A stretch of DNA of 64,000 nt. Origin: Spodoptera frugiperda (lineage: Eukaryota > Arthropoda > Insecta > Lepidoptera > Noctuidae). How positions within the stretch are numbered: the first letter of the stretch is position 1; each line of letters opens with the position of its first letter. This document shows, in pieces, positions 10,515-21,065 of this stretch. The notes beneath the pieces are model-generated. The model did not search any database, was not told where the DNA came from, and saw only the letters and a program-made list of their open reading frames with translations. A program made the translations under genes and the position numbers. The stretch is taken from assembly GCF_023101765.2 (NCBI RefSeq), contig NC_064226.1:1666001-1730000 (forward strand), given 5' to 3'.

Positions 10515-11210
10515 TAACCGACTTCAAAAAAAGGAGGAGGTTCTCAATTCGACCGTATTTTTTTTTATGTATGTTAATCGATATCTCCGGCAGTTATAGA
10601 CCGATTTGAGAAATTCTTTTTGTGTTTGAAAGAGTACGATGTCAGTGTGGTCCCATATAATTTTTTTTAAAGTCTGACCATAAATATGGAAGATACTCCA
10701 GGGAACTCCTCAAAAATGAGCAGAATGTGCTCTGCATTTGAGTTTAAGTGATGTATATTAGCTTATCTTTCTGAGTAACCATAAAATTCAGGACAGATAG
10801 TAGCATATCTGGTATAGAATGATGGGTAGCTTGATGTGCTGTCTGATTTACATGTGTATGTAGGTACTTAATCTGTTTGTGTTTGACAAATGCATATCTC
10901 TGGCAGTTATAGTCCGATTTGAGAAATTCTTTTTGTGTTTGAAAGAGTACGATGTCAGTGTGGTCCCATATATTGTTTTCAAAATCTGACTATAAATGTG
11001 GAAGATAAACCAGGGAACTCCTTAAAAATGAGCAGAATGAGCTCTGCGTTTACGTTGAAGTGATGCATACTAGCTTATCTTTCTCAGTAGCCATAAAATT
11101 CAGGACAGATAGTAGCATATCTGGTATAGAATGATGGGTAGCTTGATGTGCTGTCTGAGTTACATGACTGTATATGTAGGTACCTAATCTGTTTGTGTGT
11201 TTGACAACTG
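10515..11210 (+). mobile_element. GAAGTCGG-ended repeat with two ~313-bp tandem units
   Basis: It begins with the terminal motif AACCGACTTC, an A-run and GGAGGAGG (10516-10540). Two direct copies of a unit of about 313 bp follow: TATCTCCGGCAGTTATAG at 10582 and TATCTCTGGCAGTTATAG at 10895. Both continue with TTTGAGAAATTCTTTTTGTG and end with GATGGGTAGCTTGATGTGCT. The plan (GAAGTCGG terminus plus internal tandem copies) matches 3121-3780 although the internal units are unrelated. It has no coding capacity. Confidence 0.65.
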
Positions 11211-11428
11211 ACTATGTATGTAGCTTATGAACAGGTTACTGTTAGCTGTCGGCTCAGCAGATCATAAGTAAGGGTATCAGGTTAATATACATTTGAAAAT
11301 AATGTACCTAATTATGCGTCAATATGGATAGATATTAATATTATTCATTTAAACGGCGCTGTCTCATATGAGCAGCGCGTTTAATAGGTCGACCCATACT
11401 CAAATAAGTTATTCACTAAAAATCAAGA

Positions 11429-11954
11429 AATAAAAAACAATTTTAACAAAAAAAAACCGACTTCAAAAAATAAATATTCCAAAACAAATTAATATGCACT
11501 AAAAAGTAAAAGAAATAATTGCGTATTTTTCAACAACTTAATAGATCAACTAACTTTACTAACTCATCACACACATTATAATGTAAGTAGGTACAATTAT
11601 TGTTATTTTTGGAGTCGGTGTCAGCCTAGGAAACGCCAACAACTAGCACGGCACGGGCACGGCACGGGCGGAGTGGTGGTTAAGTACCTACTTACAACTG
11701 GTGTAAAACTGTAATGTTTTGTTGTGATAATAGGTAAATAACAAACCTATCTTAGTTGGCTGACACCGACTCCAGAAATAACAATAATTGTACCTACTTA
11801 CATTATAATGTGTGTGATGAGTTAGTAAAGTTAGTTGATCTATTAAGTTGTTGAAAAATACGCAATTATTTCTTTTACTTTTTAGTGCATATTAATTTGT
11901 TTTGGAATATTTATTTTATGAAGTCGTTTTTTTTTGTTAAAATTGTTTTTTATT
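11429..11954. repeat. Near-perfect 200-bp inverted repeat (foldback element)
   Basis: The left arm is about 11429-11627 and the right arm about 11758-11954, joined by a ~130-bp loop. Reading the right arm in reverse complement I count only about three differences, near the CCGACTTC ends and near GTTATTTTTGGAG. Both arms carry the GAAGTCG-type end next to their outer border. The loop contains CACGGCACGGGCACGGCACGGG-like short repeats. No gene is present. It is probably a recently formed foldback transposon or a head-to-head duplication of a GAAGTCGG-ended MITE. Confidence 0.85.
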
Positions 11955-11989
11955 CTAATACCTAATTAAAAAATAAAGTACGCAAAATA

Positions 11990-12024
11990 ATAACATATAG
12001 GTTTACTAACCTATATGTTATAAC
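11990..12024. repeat. Short palindrome
   Basis: TAACATATAGGTT..ACC-type arms (ATAACATATAG and CTATATGTTAT) form a perfect hairpin just right of the large inverted repeat. Confidence 0.6.
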
Positions 12025-13430
12025 ATCGCACAAATCAGAACCTAATTAAAAACTAGTACCAACCAAAATTCAAAAACGCAACATTTCACTTCTACGTGTG
12101 CAAACCCCTTAACCCTGACGTATGCAACTACTCATACGGAAGACATGTAAACCGATGCAGCACACACAAACACAACACGCAATGCTCAAAATATGTGCTC
12201 GCAATTTTGTACACAATTTGTGCACAATTTATGCTAAAATCACGTAAATATAACAAAACTTCGTAATTAGTTTGTGTAGCGAAGTTGTATGAAAATAAAG
12301 TAGTTAGCAGTTTAGAAGAGGAAGCCAATTAATGCTGTGTTTGCTTTCGTACGATGTTTGAACAAGTTCTATTGTTATATAAATACGTTACTGCAATGTT
12401 CGTTTTTAGTTAAACTGCTATTATAAAATTAAATATTCGATAGTATAGGTAATTATTAGTAAATGCCTCGTTAATCTAGTAGCCATCAGCGAGCAAAGGG
12501 TCTCCGGTTCGATTTGTGGGTCGAGTAAAATGGTTTACTAATGACAAGCATAAAATGTTTTTGCATAAATTACATTGGTATAAAAATCTGCTTAATTATT
12601 ATCAATACGTATAATATTATTAGGCAAAAATGTCTTGTCATAATGCTTATTAGCATAATAATTAGGAAGCATAATTTTATCAAGGTTAATGTTTAAACGC
12701 ATAGAATGATAATGATTGAAACACATAGGTCTGAGTGTCATGTGTATGTGAACTTGTATGTTTGTAAACACACCCAGGAGAAAGCCATAGAGCGGGGCAA
12801 GTAAAAAAAAATATTTACTTAAACATGTTTCTAAATAGTTTGTGATAACCACAAAAATGGAACATAATAAAATAATCAGTTTACCACCATAGTGCCAGCA
12901 AATAAAGTAAGAGCAAATATAATCAATAAGAAGTAATACTATCTACAATTTACTATCTGGCGTTATTTATTAGGAATAAATATATTATTAAAAATATGTT
13001 ATTATTTATTAACAATTAGACGTTATTTTTTATTCCACAGAAAATTATGCATTTATAACACAATGCGTTCATAAAATTATACTTTTTTATTATTATGCTA
13101 ATAATATTTATGCCAATAAGTATTATTGGCAAGACATTTATTTTTAATTATTTATACAAAATGATCATTATACGGATTTTTTATATAAACTATGACTGTA
13201 TATTTTATGCTGAACTTAAATTTAAAGTAGTCTAAAATGAATTCTGAAATAAAGCCGGAATCCCATTGCAAGAAACAGCATGTTTTAATTTTAATTTTCA
13301 CACAGAACGTGTAAAAACAAGCAATAGAAACCTTTTTATACACAAAATAATATTTTATTAGTTAAAACACAGTATATCTATACTTAAATATTGCAAATAT
13401 ACTTGAATATAATTTTTGTTACTGAAATCT
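12025..13430. other. Non-coding stretch with SINE remnants
   Basis: 12455-12540 is a family A-like head (GCCTCGTTAATCTAGTAG, then GGGTCTCCGGTTCGATT). 12700-12795 holds a family D tail (CTGAGTGTCATGTGTATGTG). The remainder is very AT-rich with no gene. Confidence 0.45.
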
Positions 13431-13620
13431 CTTCGTTGTACAAAATAACTCCCATGCGCTCGATAGATGGCGTTGCCGCGATTAAATTCGAGCTATGGTT
13501 TCGTTACCGCGACTTGACTAGGGTGCGGACGGTCGAGGGGCGCTTTAACAAACAAACAGACAAACAGATTTTAGGAAATCTAGCTTTGCCCGCGGTTTCG
13601 TCCGCTTTTTATATTTTTGA
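13431..13620 (+). mobile_element. Probable LINE 3'-tail repeat
   Basis: It contains CGATAGATGGCGTTGCCGCG and later AACAAACAAACAGACAAACA, the kind of tail seen at 50150-50200, 50450 and 58265-58310. A 106-residue open frame covers it but has no protein signature. Class is inferred from the tail only. Confidence 0.35.
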
Positions 13621-16347
13621 AAACGGTTGCGGGTTTGCGCCTTGCAACTGTTATAATAAATTGAAAATTGTTTTCAGTGAAACGTTACAAGAATTTGATC
13701 AATTTATCTAAGTTATTTCTAACTGATGCCTGATTTTTATCTATTTCAATATAAATTACGTCAATATTATATATTTCAATTTAATTTAAGCTAACTTTAA
13801 AAGACATAATGAAACAATCCCTTCATAATATTCATTAATAAAAAATATTTGAGTGTTAATTATTATAAGGCATTTATATTTTTTTATTTGTATAAATGTT
13901 ATACACAGTTATTTTATTTATGTAAAATTTTGTAGGCATGGAAGGGTATGTAATAATACTTGTCTAATGTTTGCTTACATACTTAGGTGTATAAGATAAT
14001 ATATTATCTTTGTGTGACCTAGATACAACGAATATGCGAGATATGACATTAAAAGGTTTCAAAACTATTGGAAATTCGTGTTTAAAAAGTCTTTGCTCGC
14101 CATTAATAAAATTGGAAAATGTTGTGACATTGCATATCATTTTATAAATGTGAACAATTTTCAGGGGGTCGACCTTTAGAGGGATTTTTCCAAAACTACT
14201 TTACGGTCACTTCAATTTATTAGTATTTCTTCATTGTTCCGCTAGGGGCGCTAGTTGTACTAGATCCACGTAAAATTGATGCCGAACCAAACTATTATAA
14301 TTGAGAATTTTAACACATATAGAGAGCGACAACTCCAAATAATAATATTTTATTATAAATGTTGATAATGAAAATAATAATAATTGTGATTTATGCGCAG
14401 CGAGATGGAAGGATGTATGTCGTGAATGTTTAAGATTTTGTGAGAAGATGGATGACTGATGAATTAGTTTTAAGTAATTAAAATTATTGTACTTTTTTGT
14501 CAAATAACTGTATAATGTATTGGCTTAAGCTATAAAATTATGCATGTTTTTGTACAAAGTAAAAATAAAAAAATAACATGGTTTATTTTTGTTTCGAATT
14601 TCGTTTTGTGATCTATCTTTTATTTTGTTCATTTTCTGTTAGTTCTTTATAATGTCTTATTTTATATTTATTCACGTACTTCAATATTTGTACGTGAATA
14701 TACTGAGCAGCAGGCAACAATGAAGGCTACATGGCAAAAATTCAATATCACCAGATCGATATGAAAATTTGATACTGATTATGATAATGTATCCACGCAA
14801 TTTATTTTATCGCGACATTTTATCACAAAGTCTTGAAACATACAGTGGAATTACAGTGGGCGGGAACGTACCTGCTAATATTTTTAGAAACTACATAGTA
14901 TACCGTATAGAGAATCCTCTAATGACTAAATCTAAACCGCATATTTAGTTATCATCTTGGCTAACGATATAAGAAAAATTGATGAAACAGGCCAAACAGT
15001 GAATTATTGTCTTTGAGCTAATTTGGACACTCTTTGCAAATAAGGCATTATAACAGCCGCGTCGCATGTCCGTAACATTCCTAGACAACCAACAACACTA
15101 CAGCTCTTCTGTGGTCTAGGAACATGGAGCTGTTAATTTAATTAAATTTAATTACTTACTTTTATTTATTACTTTTTATTATTACTTACTTTTATTTATT
15201 AATTTAATTACTTCTTTAATTTTTTTTTAATTTCACGTTTTCTTTGAAATATTTAGTTGTATTATACTTCTGTGGGCGAGCACTACTTGTAGTTTCATCT
15301 AAGTCATATGATATGAGTATATATATATCATATGAGTGATCTCCACACTCTACAGTTTAGATATACCTACATATATTTTAAATATCATGCCTCGTTGGGT
15401 GAGGGCAAATGCAATTCTGTGAGGTCAGTGCAATAGTTGGGCAACCGTCTGATGCTACGTGACCGGATCCCGGTATGATATATATTATACCTAAGTTCTT
15501 ATGTAAAACCCATGAAAAAGGGAAAATTCCTAATGTAGAGTAACGATTAAAAAAAGTAGCATCAAATTTTCCTCCTTTTTCGGGTTCAAGAGAGGTTCCC
15601 CTAGAGAACAGATTTCAGCAAGTACAAGCAATTATATTAACATTATACATAACAACTTAATGTATTTTTCAAATTTTCTTTAATAGATTTTCAACTCTAT
15701 TGCTTTACTACTCAGTTTAGGTTTGAACTTATTATGTTGTACTAACTTTTTTATGAATAATTTTTATTAGCTACAAATTAATTTTATTTCTTAGAAAGAT
15801 AGAACAATGTTTTATGAAATCTTTATAAAGTTTTATGATAATGTTCTAGTGTTCTTTGTGAGGCATGTGTAGTTTTCAAACTTTAATGTTTTGTTTTAAT
15901 TTATATTTATAACATTATAAAATTAAATAAAGTTTATATTGTTCTCCAGAGGAGTGAGCGTTTGAGAAGATGTTATATTTACTAGAACTATAAATTAAAA
16001 AACTTTAGTATCTTTTATCACCTAATAATTTCGATTGTACGTATAAATTAAAAGCCCAAACTACAAATACTAACTTGAAACTTAATCATCGTCATATATA
16101 TTTTTTTAATCTGTGTATATTCAATTTTCTTCTTCTAATCTTTCAAATTATATGCAAGAATTATTAAATTAATTATAAAACAGTTTGTACTTTTGGTGCA
16201 GATAATTAAGTCGATTGTCGGTTCAAAATTCTCTGCCATATGTTTCTGAATTGACTTTAATGTAAAGTGACGGGTGATATAGCTAAAACTCTGCACATGT
16301 GTAGGTGAAAATATATCTTTCTTCTGGAACCTTTTCTCACTGTGACC
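13621..16347. other. Long AT-rich non-coding stretch
   Basis: No gene or RNA recognised. 15388-15480 has a degraded family A-like head (GCCTCGTTGGGTGAGGG). 15308-15338 contains a short ATATATAT palindrome (CATATGATATG and CATATGAG). Several tandem TTTATTTATTA stretches occur at 15150-15210. Confidence 0.4.
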
Positions 16348-16503
16348 CTTTTTTTGTGGAGTGGAAATCATCCAATGACTTCTCTCGCCTTGGGCGAGGC
16401 GAAAAGAAGTGTCAGACTCTTACTGACTAAAAACCACCCTGTTCCTATTCCTGTTTTTCGAGCCGGAGCCCTGGTAACTCGCTAGGCAGTCCGCAGCTCC
16501 GGA
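16348..16503 (-). mobile_element. SINE-like repeat, family B
   Basis: In reverse complement: GGAGCTGCGGACTGCCTAG, TTTTTAGTCAGTAAGAGT, and GAAGTCATTGGATGATTTC followed by an A-run on the SINE strand. Well preserved. Confidence 0.75.
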
Positions 16504-17669
16504 TCGGTATAATCTTTGGTGGTCCGATAGCTCTTTGAGCGTCGTACGTACGGACATAACAAATCGAAAACGGTTAGAGTAACTCAGTCACATTAAAAAA
16601 AATATGACGTAAGAGTAGGCATTGCGTATAACCTTTCGAGGAATAAAAGGATGATGTATTTTTAAAAGTCGCGTTGCTAAATATTCGACCTGGGAATTGA
16701 ATTGTTTCATTAAACAAATGTAATGACAATAAGCTTCTAAAATATTTTAATGTTAAGCTTTGAGAATTGTTAAAAATTGAGAGCGAAATGTTGGAGATCA
16801 AATAATTCTACGTTATCTGTGCCCCGTGGGAGATGTTAGGGCGTGAACACAATACATTAGCACGGTAAATCATGGCAAAATATCGTGAATAGAGGTAACT
16901 TTTAGTTGGTCACTTTTTCTCTGAGAGCATTTCTTGATGATATTGGTCTTATGATTTATATTCAGACCAATGCAATAGTATTTCCCCCAATAAAAATGGG
17001 ATAACAAAACTACTACTTGAACATGCTCTTTGTATTTAATTAAGTTCATATAAAATTTTGTGAGCAAATAATCGTAACCTTGCATTCTCTGGAGGCTTGG
17101 CCCCATTAAGTATGATACCTTACATTATTGTATACATATGTGCATACATTGTGTTGTTTGTATATTTTCCCTTTTCCCTACAGTCCTTAAACCATTTACA
17201 ACAGTACACTGAACTCGTTGCCGCACGTTGTACGCTAATGTGTACCGGGCCTTACATCGGCCGCCATAATCTGCATATTCAAAATTTCCATTTTTCCACT
17301 TGTTGTTTTTGTACAGAATAAATAAACGGCTAATCTACTGTGAATTCATATTTAAACTTTTATGAGCCGCTCCTTTTTCCACGGGTACGGGTAAATCTTT
17401 TCGCTTTTCGCTTTTCACTCTTTCTATATTGAAGTTATTTTTATTCGTCATTGTAGGTTGTGTAGAAAAATTGTAGCTGTATTTTTAAGGCATTGTTTTA
17501 GTATTTCGAAATAATATTTTTTGAAGGTTCTATTGAAAAGACAATTCACGGTTTTATTAAAAAAAACTGCTCTGGCAAAACAAAATTCAATTCAATTCTA
17601 TTTAGGTTTTCAGTATTAACAAGAAGTCTGGTATAGCGTCCGATAACTAGGAGTCGCCGCAACCTACTT
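16504..17669. other. No gene recognised
   Basis: Non-coding sequence. The first ~60 bases may continue the SINE (GTCCGATAGCTC and GTCGTACGTACGGA). The rest shows no identifiable feature. Confidence 0.35.
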
Positions 17670-17978
17670 ATAGTCCAGTCATTTGGTAGTTTTACCTGGA
17701 AAGTTTTCTGGGAGTTTTGAAAATTGGTGAATTTATAGATTTGGGTATGCTCTTTTCGAATTTCAACTTTGCCACCTCGTAAAACCGCCGCTCGCGCCGC
17801 CATATTGAAAAAATGGCGGCTAAAAATGGTTTTTTATTAATATCTCCGTTCCGACGCATTTTAAGAAAAAATATTTTTCTACAAAATTAAACTAGAAAAA
17901 ATTGCCTACAATTTATGTATTGATAACTTTTTCATAAATTCAATAGTTTTTGGCGTACGAGCGCCGCAAAGTATTATT
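17670..17978 (+). repeat. Left arm of long inverted repeat flanking the retrovirus
   Basis: It starts ATAGTCCAGTCATTTGGTAG and ends CGCCGCAAAGTATTATT, and matches 27717-28033 in reverse complement over about 310 bp with scattered substitutions and one ~8-bp indel. Part of it is repeated directly at 18314-18499. It contains no plausible gene. It is probably a terminal or subterminal part of an unidentified larger element into which the Bel/Pao element inserted. Confidence 0.75.
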
Positions 17979-18004
17979 CATCTGCACCACCACGTGTACA
18001 AACA

Positions 18005-18247
18005 ATGTGTGTTGTGCAGCAACGACTGTCGCAACTGAGGGCTGGGCTCGCTGTCATTGCAGAGGTAAGTCCCATGTTTGAGGAGTGGCTAGAGAGGCGC
18101 CATGGCGTCCTCACCTACCGCCTGACGCAGGTGCTTACCGGACACAGGAGTTTCGGTAGGATCCTGCTTTTGATTGGGCGCGAGGAAACGCCCGAGTGTC
18201 ACAACTGCGAAGACCGCCCGGAGGACACAGTGGAACATATAACATAA
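18005..18247 (+). pseudogene. R1-like LINE ORF2 C-terminal fragment
   Basis: The 80-residue frame contains HGVLTYRLTQVLTGHRSFG followed by a cysteine/histidine cluster CHNCEDRPEDTVEH. This combination is characteristic of the region after the reverse transcriptase in R1/jockey-type non-LTR retrotransposons, where CX2C..H forms a presumed zinc-binding site. Everything upstream (endonuclease, RT) is missing and the frame ends abruptly at a join. The fragment sits between two direct copies of the 17827-18009 repeat. Parts of it reappear inverted at 18250-18310 (AGTTTCGGTAGG versus CCTACCGAAACT), so it has been rearranged. The first methionine is probably not a true start. Confidence 0.7.
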
Positions 18248-18313
18248 CACATATAACATCAGAAACAGGAACCTACCGAAACTCCCCTGTTTGTACAACA
18301 CACATTGTTTGTA

Positions 18314-18499
18314 AACGGTTTTTTATTAATATCTCCGTTCCGACGCATTTTACGAAAAAATATTTATTTACAAAATTAAACTATAAAAAATTTCCTACAG
18401 TTTATGTATTGATAACTTTTTCATAAAATCAATAGTTTTTGGCGTACGAGCGCCGCAAAGTATTATTCATCTGCACCTCCACGTGTACAAACAATGTGT
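18314..18499 (+). repeat. Second direct copy of the flanking repeat
   Basis: It repeats 17827-18009 (from ACGGTTTTTTATTAATATC to CGTGTACAAACAATGTG) with about six differences. The pair brackets the R1-like fragment. It lies 41 bp left of the LTR. Confidence 0.75.
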
Positions 18500-18540
18500 T
18501 TTTTTTAAATGTATCAATTCTTAAAAACTAATTATGATAT

Positions 18541-18808
18541 TGTACGGGACAGTTTGGTTCCTGCACTGTACACTATAATTGTTAGTTAGCGAGTGTGTCC
18601 AACATGTAAAACACTTCAAGTAGTAACCCAGTTTATTTCTTTACTAGTATCGTACACAGTAAAAGGTAGGTGATTTCTACATGTATGTCTGTTCAACGTG
18701 TTGGTAAGTTGCACACTGAGTATGAAGAAATATTAGTCGTGACAGGTGAACTTGATATTTCGCGCTGTCAGCAGTATTGCAGTAAGGTCAATGTACGTGG
18801 ACCGTACA
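18541..18808 (-). repeat. 3' LTR
   Basis: 268 bp, starting TGTACGG and ending CCGTACA, so the ends form a perfect 7-bp inverted repeat with the usual TG..CA. It is identical to 26862-27129. On the coding strand it lies downstream of env. Confidence 0.95.
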
Positions 18809-19012
18809 TACTCCTAACCCAAGCAAAGGATGAGGAGACCATAACCATGTAAGAATCACCCGTACAAAGCAAGAAATTATCAAAAGTATAAAATGTAAAC
18901 ATCAATACATTTAAAATATATAAAGTAACCCACAGTAAAAATAGTAAAAGTAAAAAAATAGTAAAAGTAAAAAACGGTAAAAGTAAAAAAGTCATAACAT
19001 CAAAATAGATTC
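18809..19012 (-). other. Env-to-3'LTR untranslated region
   Basis: About 200 bp between the env stop and the 3' LTR. It contains several copies of a GTAAAAGTAAAAA-like motif (18940-18990). The sequence next to the LTR on the coding strand (GGGTTAGGAG) is the best available polypurine tract, but it is weak. Confidence 0.5.
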
Positions 19013-20986
19013 TTAAAATTTAAATTCAATGTCGGTGTTGGAATCCAAAGTACGCCTTGTAGGTGGACGGTTGTCGCTCGCCATCCGCTCGGCCCCATCT
19101 CGTGACTTCTTCGCAGGCGGACGAACTTGTAGTGAGCGCGACCTGAACAGCCTGCTTATCCCAGCTGCAGGCTGCTTGGACTGCATTTCCACATCGGTGG
19201 TACTATGTCGAGTATGATGATTCATATCATCTGTTTTCTTCGTACAATAACCGCGCCTTTTAGCAAACCATGCAATTATTGCCACTCCGATTACAGTCAG
19301 TAGTACGTAGGAAATGACGTACTGATGTATATCGTGTGTTGTTATTGTGGTTGGGAGCTGTTCGATACTTTTCAAGTATCGCAGTCTTTCTTCGACGACC
19401 GCGATGTCTTTGTTGTGCTTCACTTGCAGCAGAGGTGTTGTGTGAGTATCTACGATGCTGTTTATGGTTTTGTCCAGGGTAGGGACCTGGATATCGTAAT
19501 CTAATTTAGCGTTGCTGTCGTAATTGTTGTGGGAGTGTATTTTCAGCTCCTTTGTTTGTAGAAGACATCCTTGCTTTAGCGACACTATAGATGACGTATT
19601 GATGACGTGCGATCTGACGTCATCGTTGCATACCGTACGTATTGTGCAGGAGTTGCAACATGTCACTAGCCATGTGTTCGTGTTATGTAATTCAATCCAG
19701 GCAGTTTCGCATTGCGTTGGTTCTGCAATGCATGGCAAGGTTGAATGCTGACCTAGTAGTGTGGCTTCGCACGGTGCTTTGGCGTTTTGTAAACTAAAAA
19801 TAGGCAAGCTTCTAATGCAGACGTAATTTTCTGGTCGCCTCTGGATGCAGCGGTTTAGTTCATTTTCGTTGAGTCTGATGTAAGTGTTTTTCTCCAGATT
19901 CGCGGCGATGTACTTGAACGACACAGAAATAACCGTCGTTTCGTCTTCTTGCTGTGGGTTTTTCATGGGCAGTGGAATAATCTGGTATACAGTAAAATCC
20001 TCATCGCTTGCCAGTGGAATGTGAAGCTCGTACAAGAAGTAGCTCTCTGTTACACGTGCCTTCACGTAAATTAAATTGTAGATATCTTTTGTGTCTTCTT
20101 GAATATTGTCTATCGGTAAGCTTAAAGTTTTCGGTAGCTTTCCTGAGATAATTGTCAGCTGATGAATTAAGTTGACTGGAGTAATTAAGTGAACATCCAT
20201 GCGTCCTTTATAGATATCCAGGAACGTGTTGAAAAAGGTTTCTTGAATGGTTTTCAAGTTTTTCAACAATAAGTGTGCAGCTAGCGAAGTCGAGGTGAGA
20301 AAGCTCGTCGCCATGGCTATCTCTATCTCCGATTCAATCCTGGCTAATCTTATGTCAGTTTCGTTCATGAAATTGTTGACAAGTGTAAACTGCTGATCGA
20401 TGTTGTCTTCGTTTTTCTTCAAGATATCGTTTTCGATTTCAACTATAGAAGTCTGATTCTTTACAAGTTGTAGGATGTAATCTTCATTCTTCCGAACATT
20501 CTGAATATCTTTATGATATTGGTCTGCAAATCTCTGGTCCAGAATTCCGAAGAGACTGTTTGCCACATATCCAACTCCGTCGATCAGGCCTCGTTTGCTG
20601 CGCCCCGACAAGTGTTTAAGTGGGGCTAGTAGTATCTCGTTGTAATAGTGCAGAATGTCCATTTCGTGCGAAAGTTGACGAATCGTAGTTTGACAAAATC
20701 TTGGTTCCAACTTGTTGCAGAGATTCGAAATGTCTTGTAAGTAGTTTTCGAACCTTTGAACTCCACTCCAGTAGGTCGATAAGTTGTAGTACATCAGCAA
20801 TCTCCATTCGTCGTGTATCAGCTGCACTTTTCCAATGGTGTCGTAGTATATGGGGCGATCACTTCCTAGAGTTGTTATTTGAACACTCGACGATTCTTGT
20901 GGGATGACACTACCGTGTATGCTGGCCATCAAGTAGACGAATGGTAGTGTGGTGAACATGGTGACCTTAAACTGTTTCCTTTGCAA
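19013..20986 (-). CDS. env: Envelope glycoprotein, baculovirus F-like
   Basis: This 657-residue protein has the layout of a class I fusion protein of the baculovirus F / insect retrovirus Env type. A hydrophobic N-terminus (about residues 10-25) is a likely signal peptide. A furin-type site RSKR at 129-132 is followed directly by GLIDGVG, where F proteins have their fusion peptide. A heptad-like region follows (about 150-225). Cysteines cluster around 380-475. A membrane segment lies at about 556-574, followed by a basic cytoplasmic tail of about 80 residues. NxS/T sequons occur at N68, N177 and N208. The frame is intact. It begins 79 bp after the pol stop, so it would need a subgenomic (spliced) mRNA or reinitiation. 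The family role is membrane fusion; whether this copy is expressed is unknown. Confidence 0.88.
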   Translation of the reverse strand: MQRKQFKVTMFTTLPFVYLMASIHGSVIPQESSSVQITTLGSDRPIYYDTIGKVQLIHDEWRLLMYYNLSTYWSGVQRFENYLQDISNLCNKLEPRFCQTTIRQLSHEMDILHYYNEILLAPLKHLSGRSKRGLIDGVGYVANSLFGILDQRFADQYHKDIQNVRKNEDYILQLVKNQTSIVEIENDILKKNEDNIDQQFTLVNNFMNETDIRLARIESEIEIAMATSFLTSTSLAAHLLLKNLKTIQETFFNTFLDIYKGRMDVHLITPVNLIHQLTIISGKLPKTLSLPIDNIQEDTKDIYNLIYVKARVTESYFLYELHIPLASDEDFTVYQIIPLPMKNPQQEDETTVISVSFKYIAANLEKNTYIRLNENELNRCIQRRPENYVCIRSLPIFSLQNAKAPCEATLLGQHSTLPCIAEPTQCETAWIELHNTNTWLVTCCNSCTIRTVCNDDVRSHVINTSSIVSLKQGCLLQTKELKIHSHNNYDSNAKLDYDIQVPTLDKTINSIVDTHTTPLLQVKHNKDIAVVEERLRYLKSIEQLPTTITTHDIHQYVISYVLLTVIGVAIIAWFAKRRGYCTKKTDDMNHHTRHSTTDVEMQSKQPAAGISRLFRSRSLQVRPPAKKSRDGAERMASDNRPPTRRTLDSNTDIEFKF

Positions 20987-21065
20987 TTTATTTTAGCGTG
21001 TTACGTTGCGGTTTCAATAAGCAAGTGAGTGTTTAGTGACTTGTGGTTTGTATTTATTCATTAAG

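Noticed and set aside
17546..17803. 85-residue minus-strand frame in the flanking inverted repeat
   Set aside because: The same DNA is a non-coding inverted repeat with frame-breaking differences at 27.9 kb.
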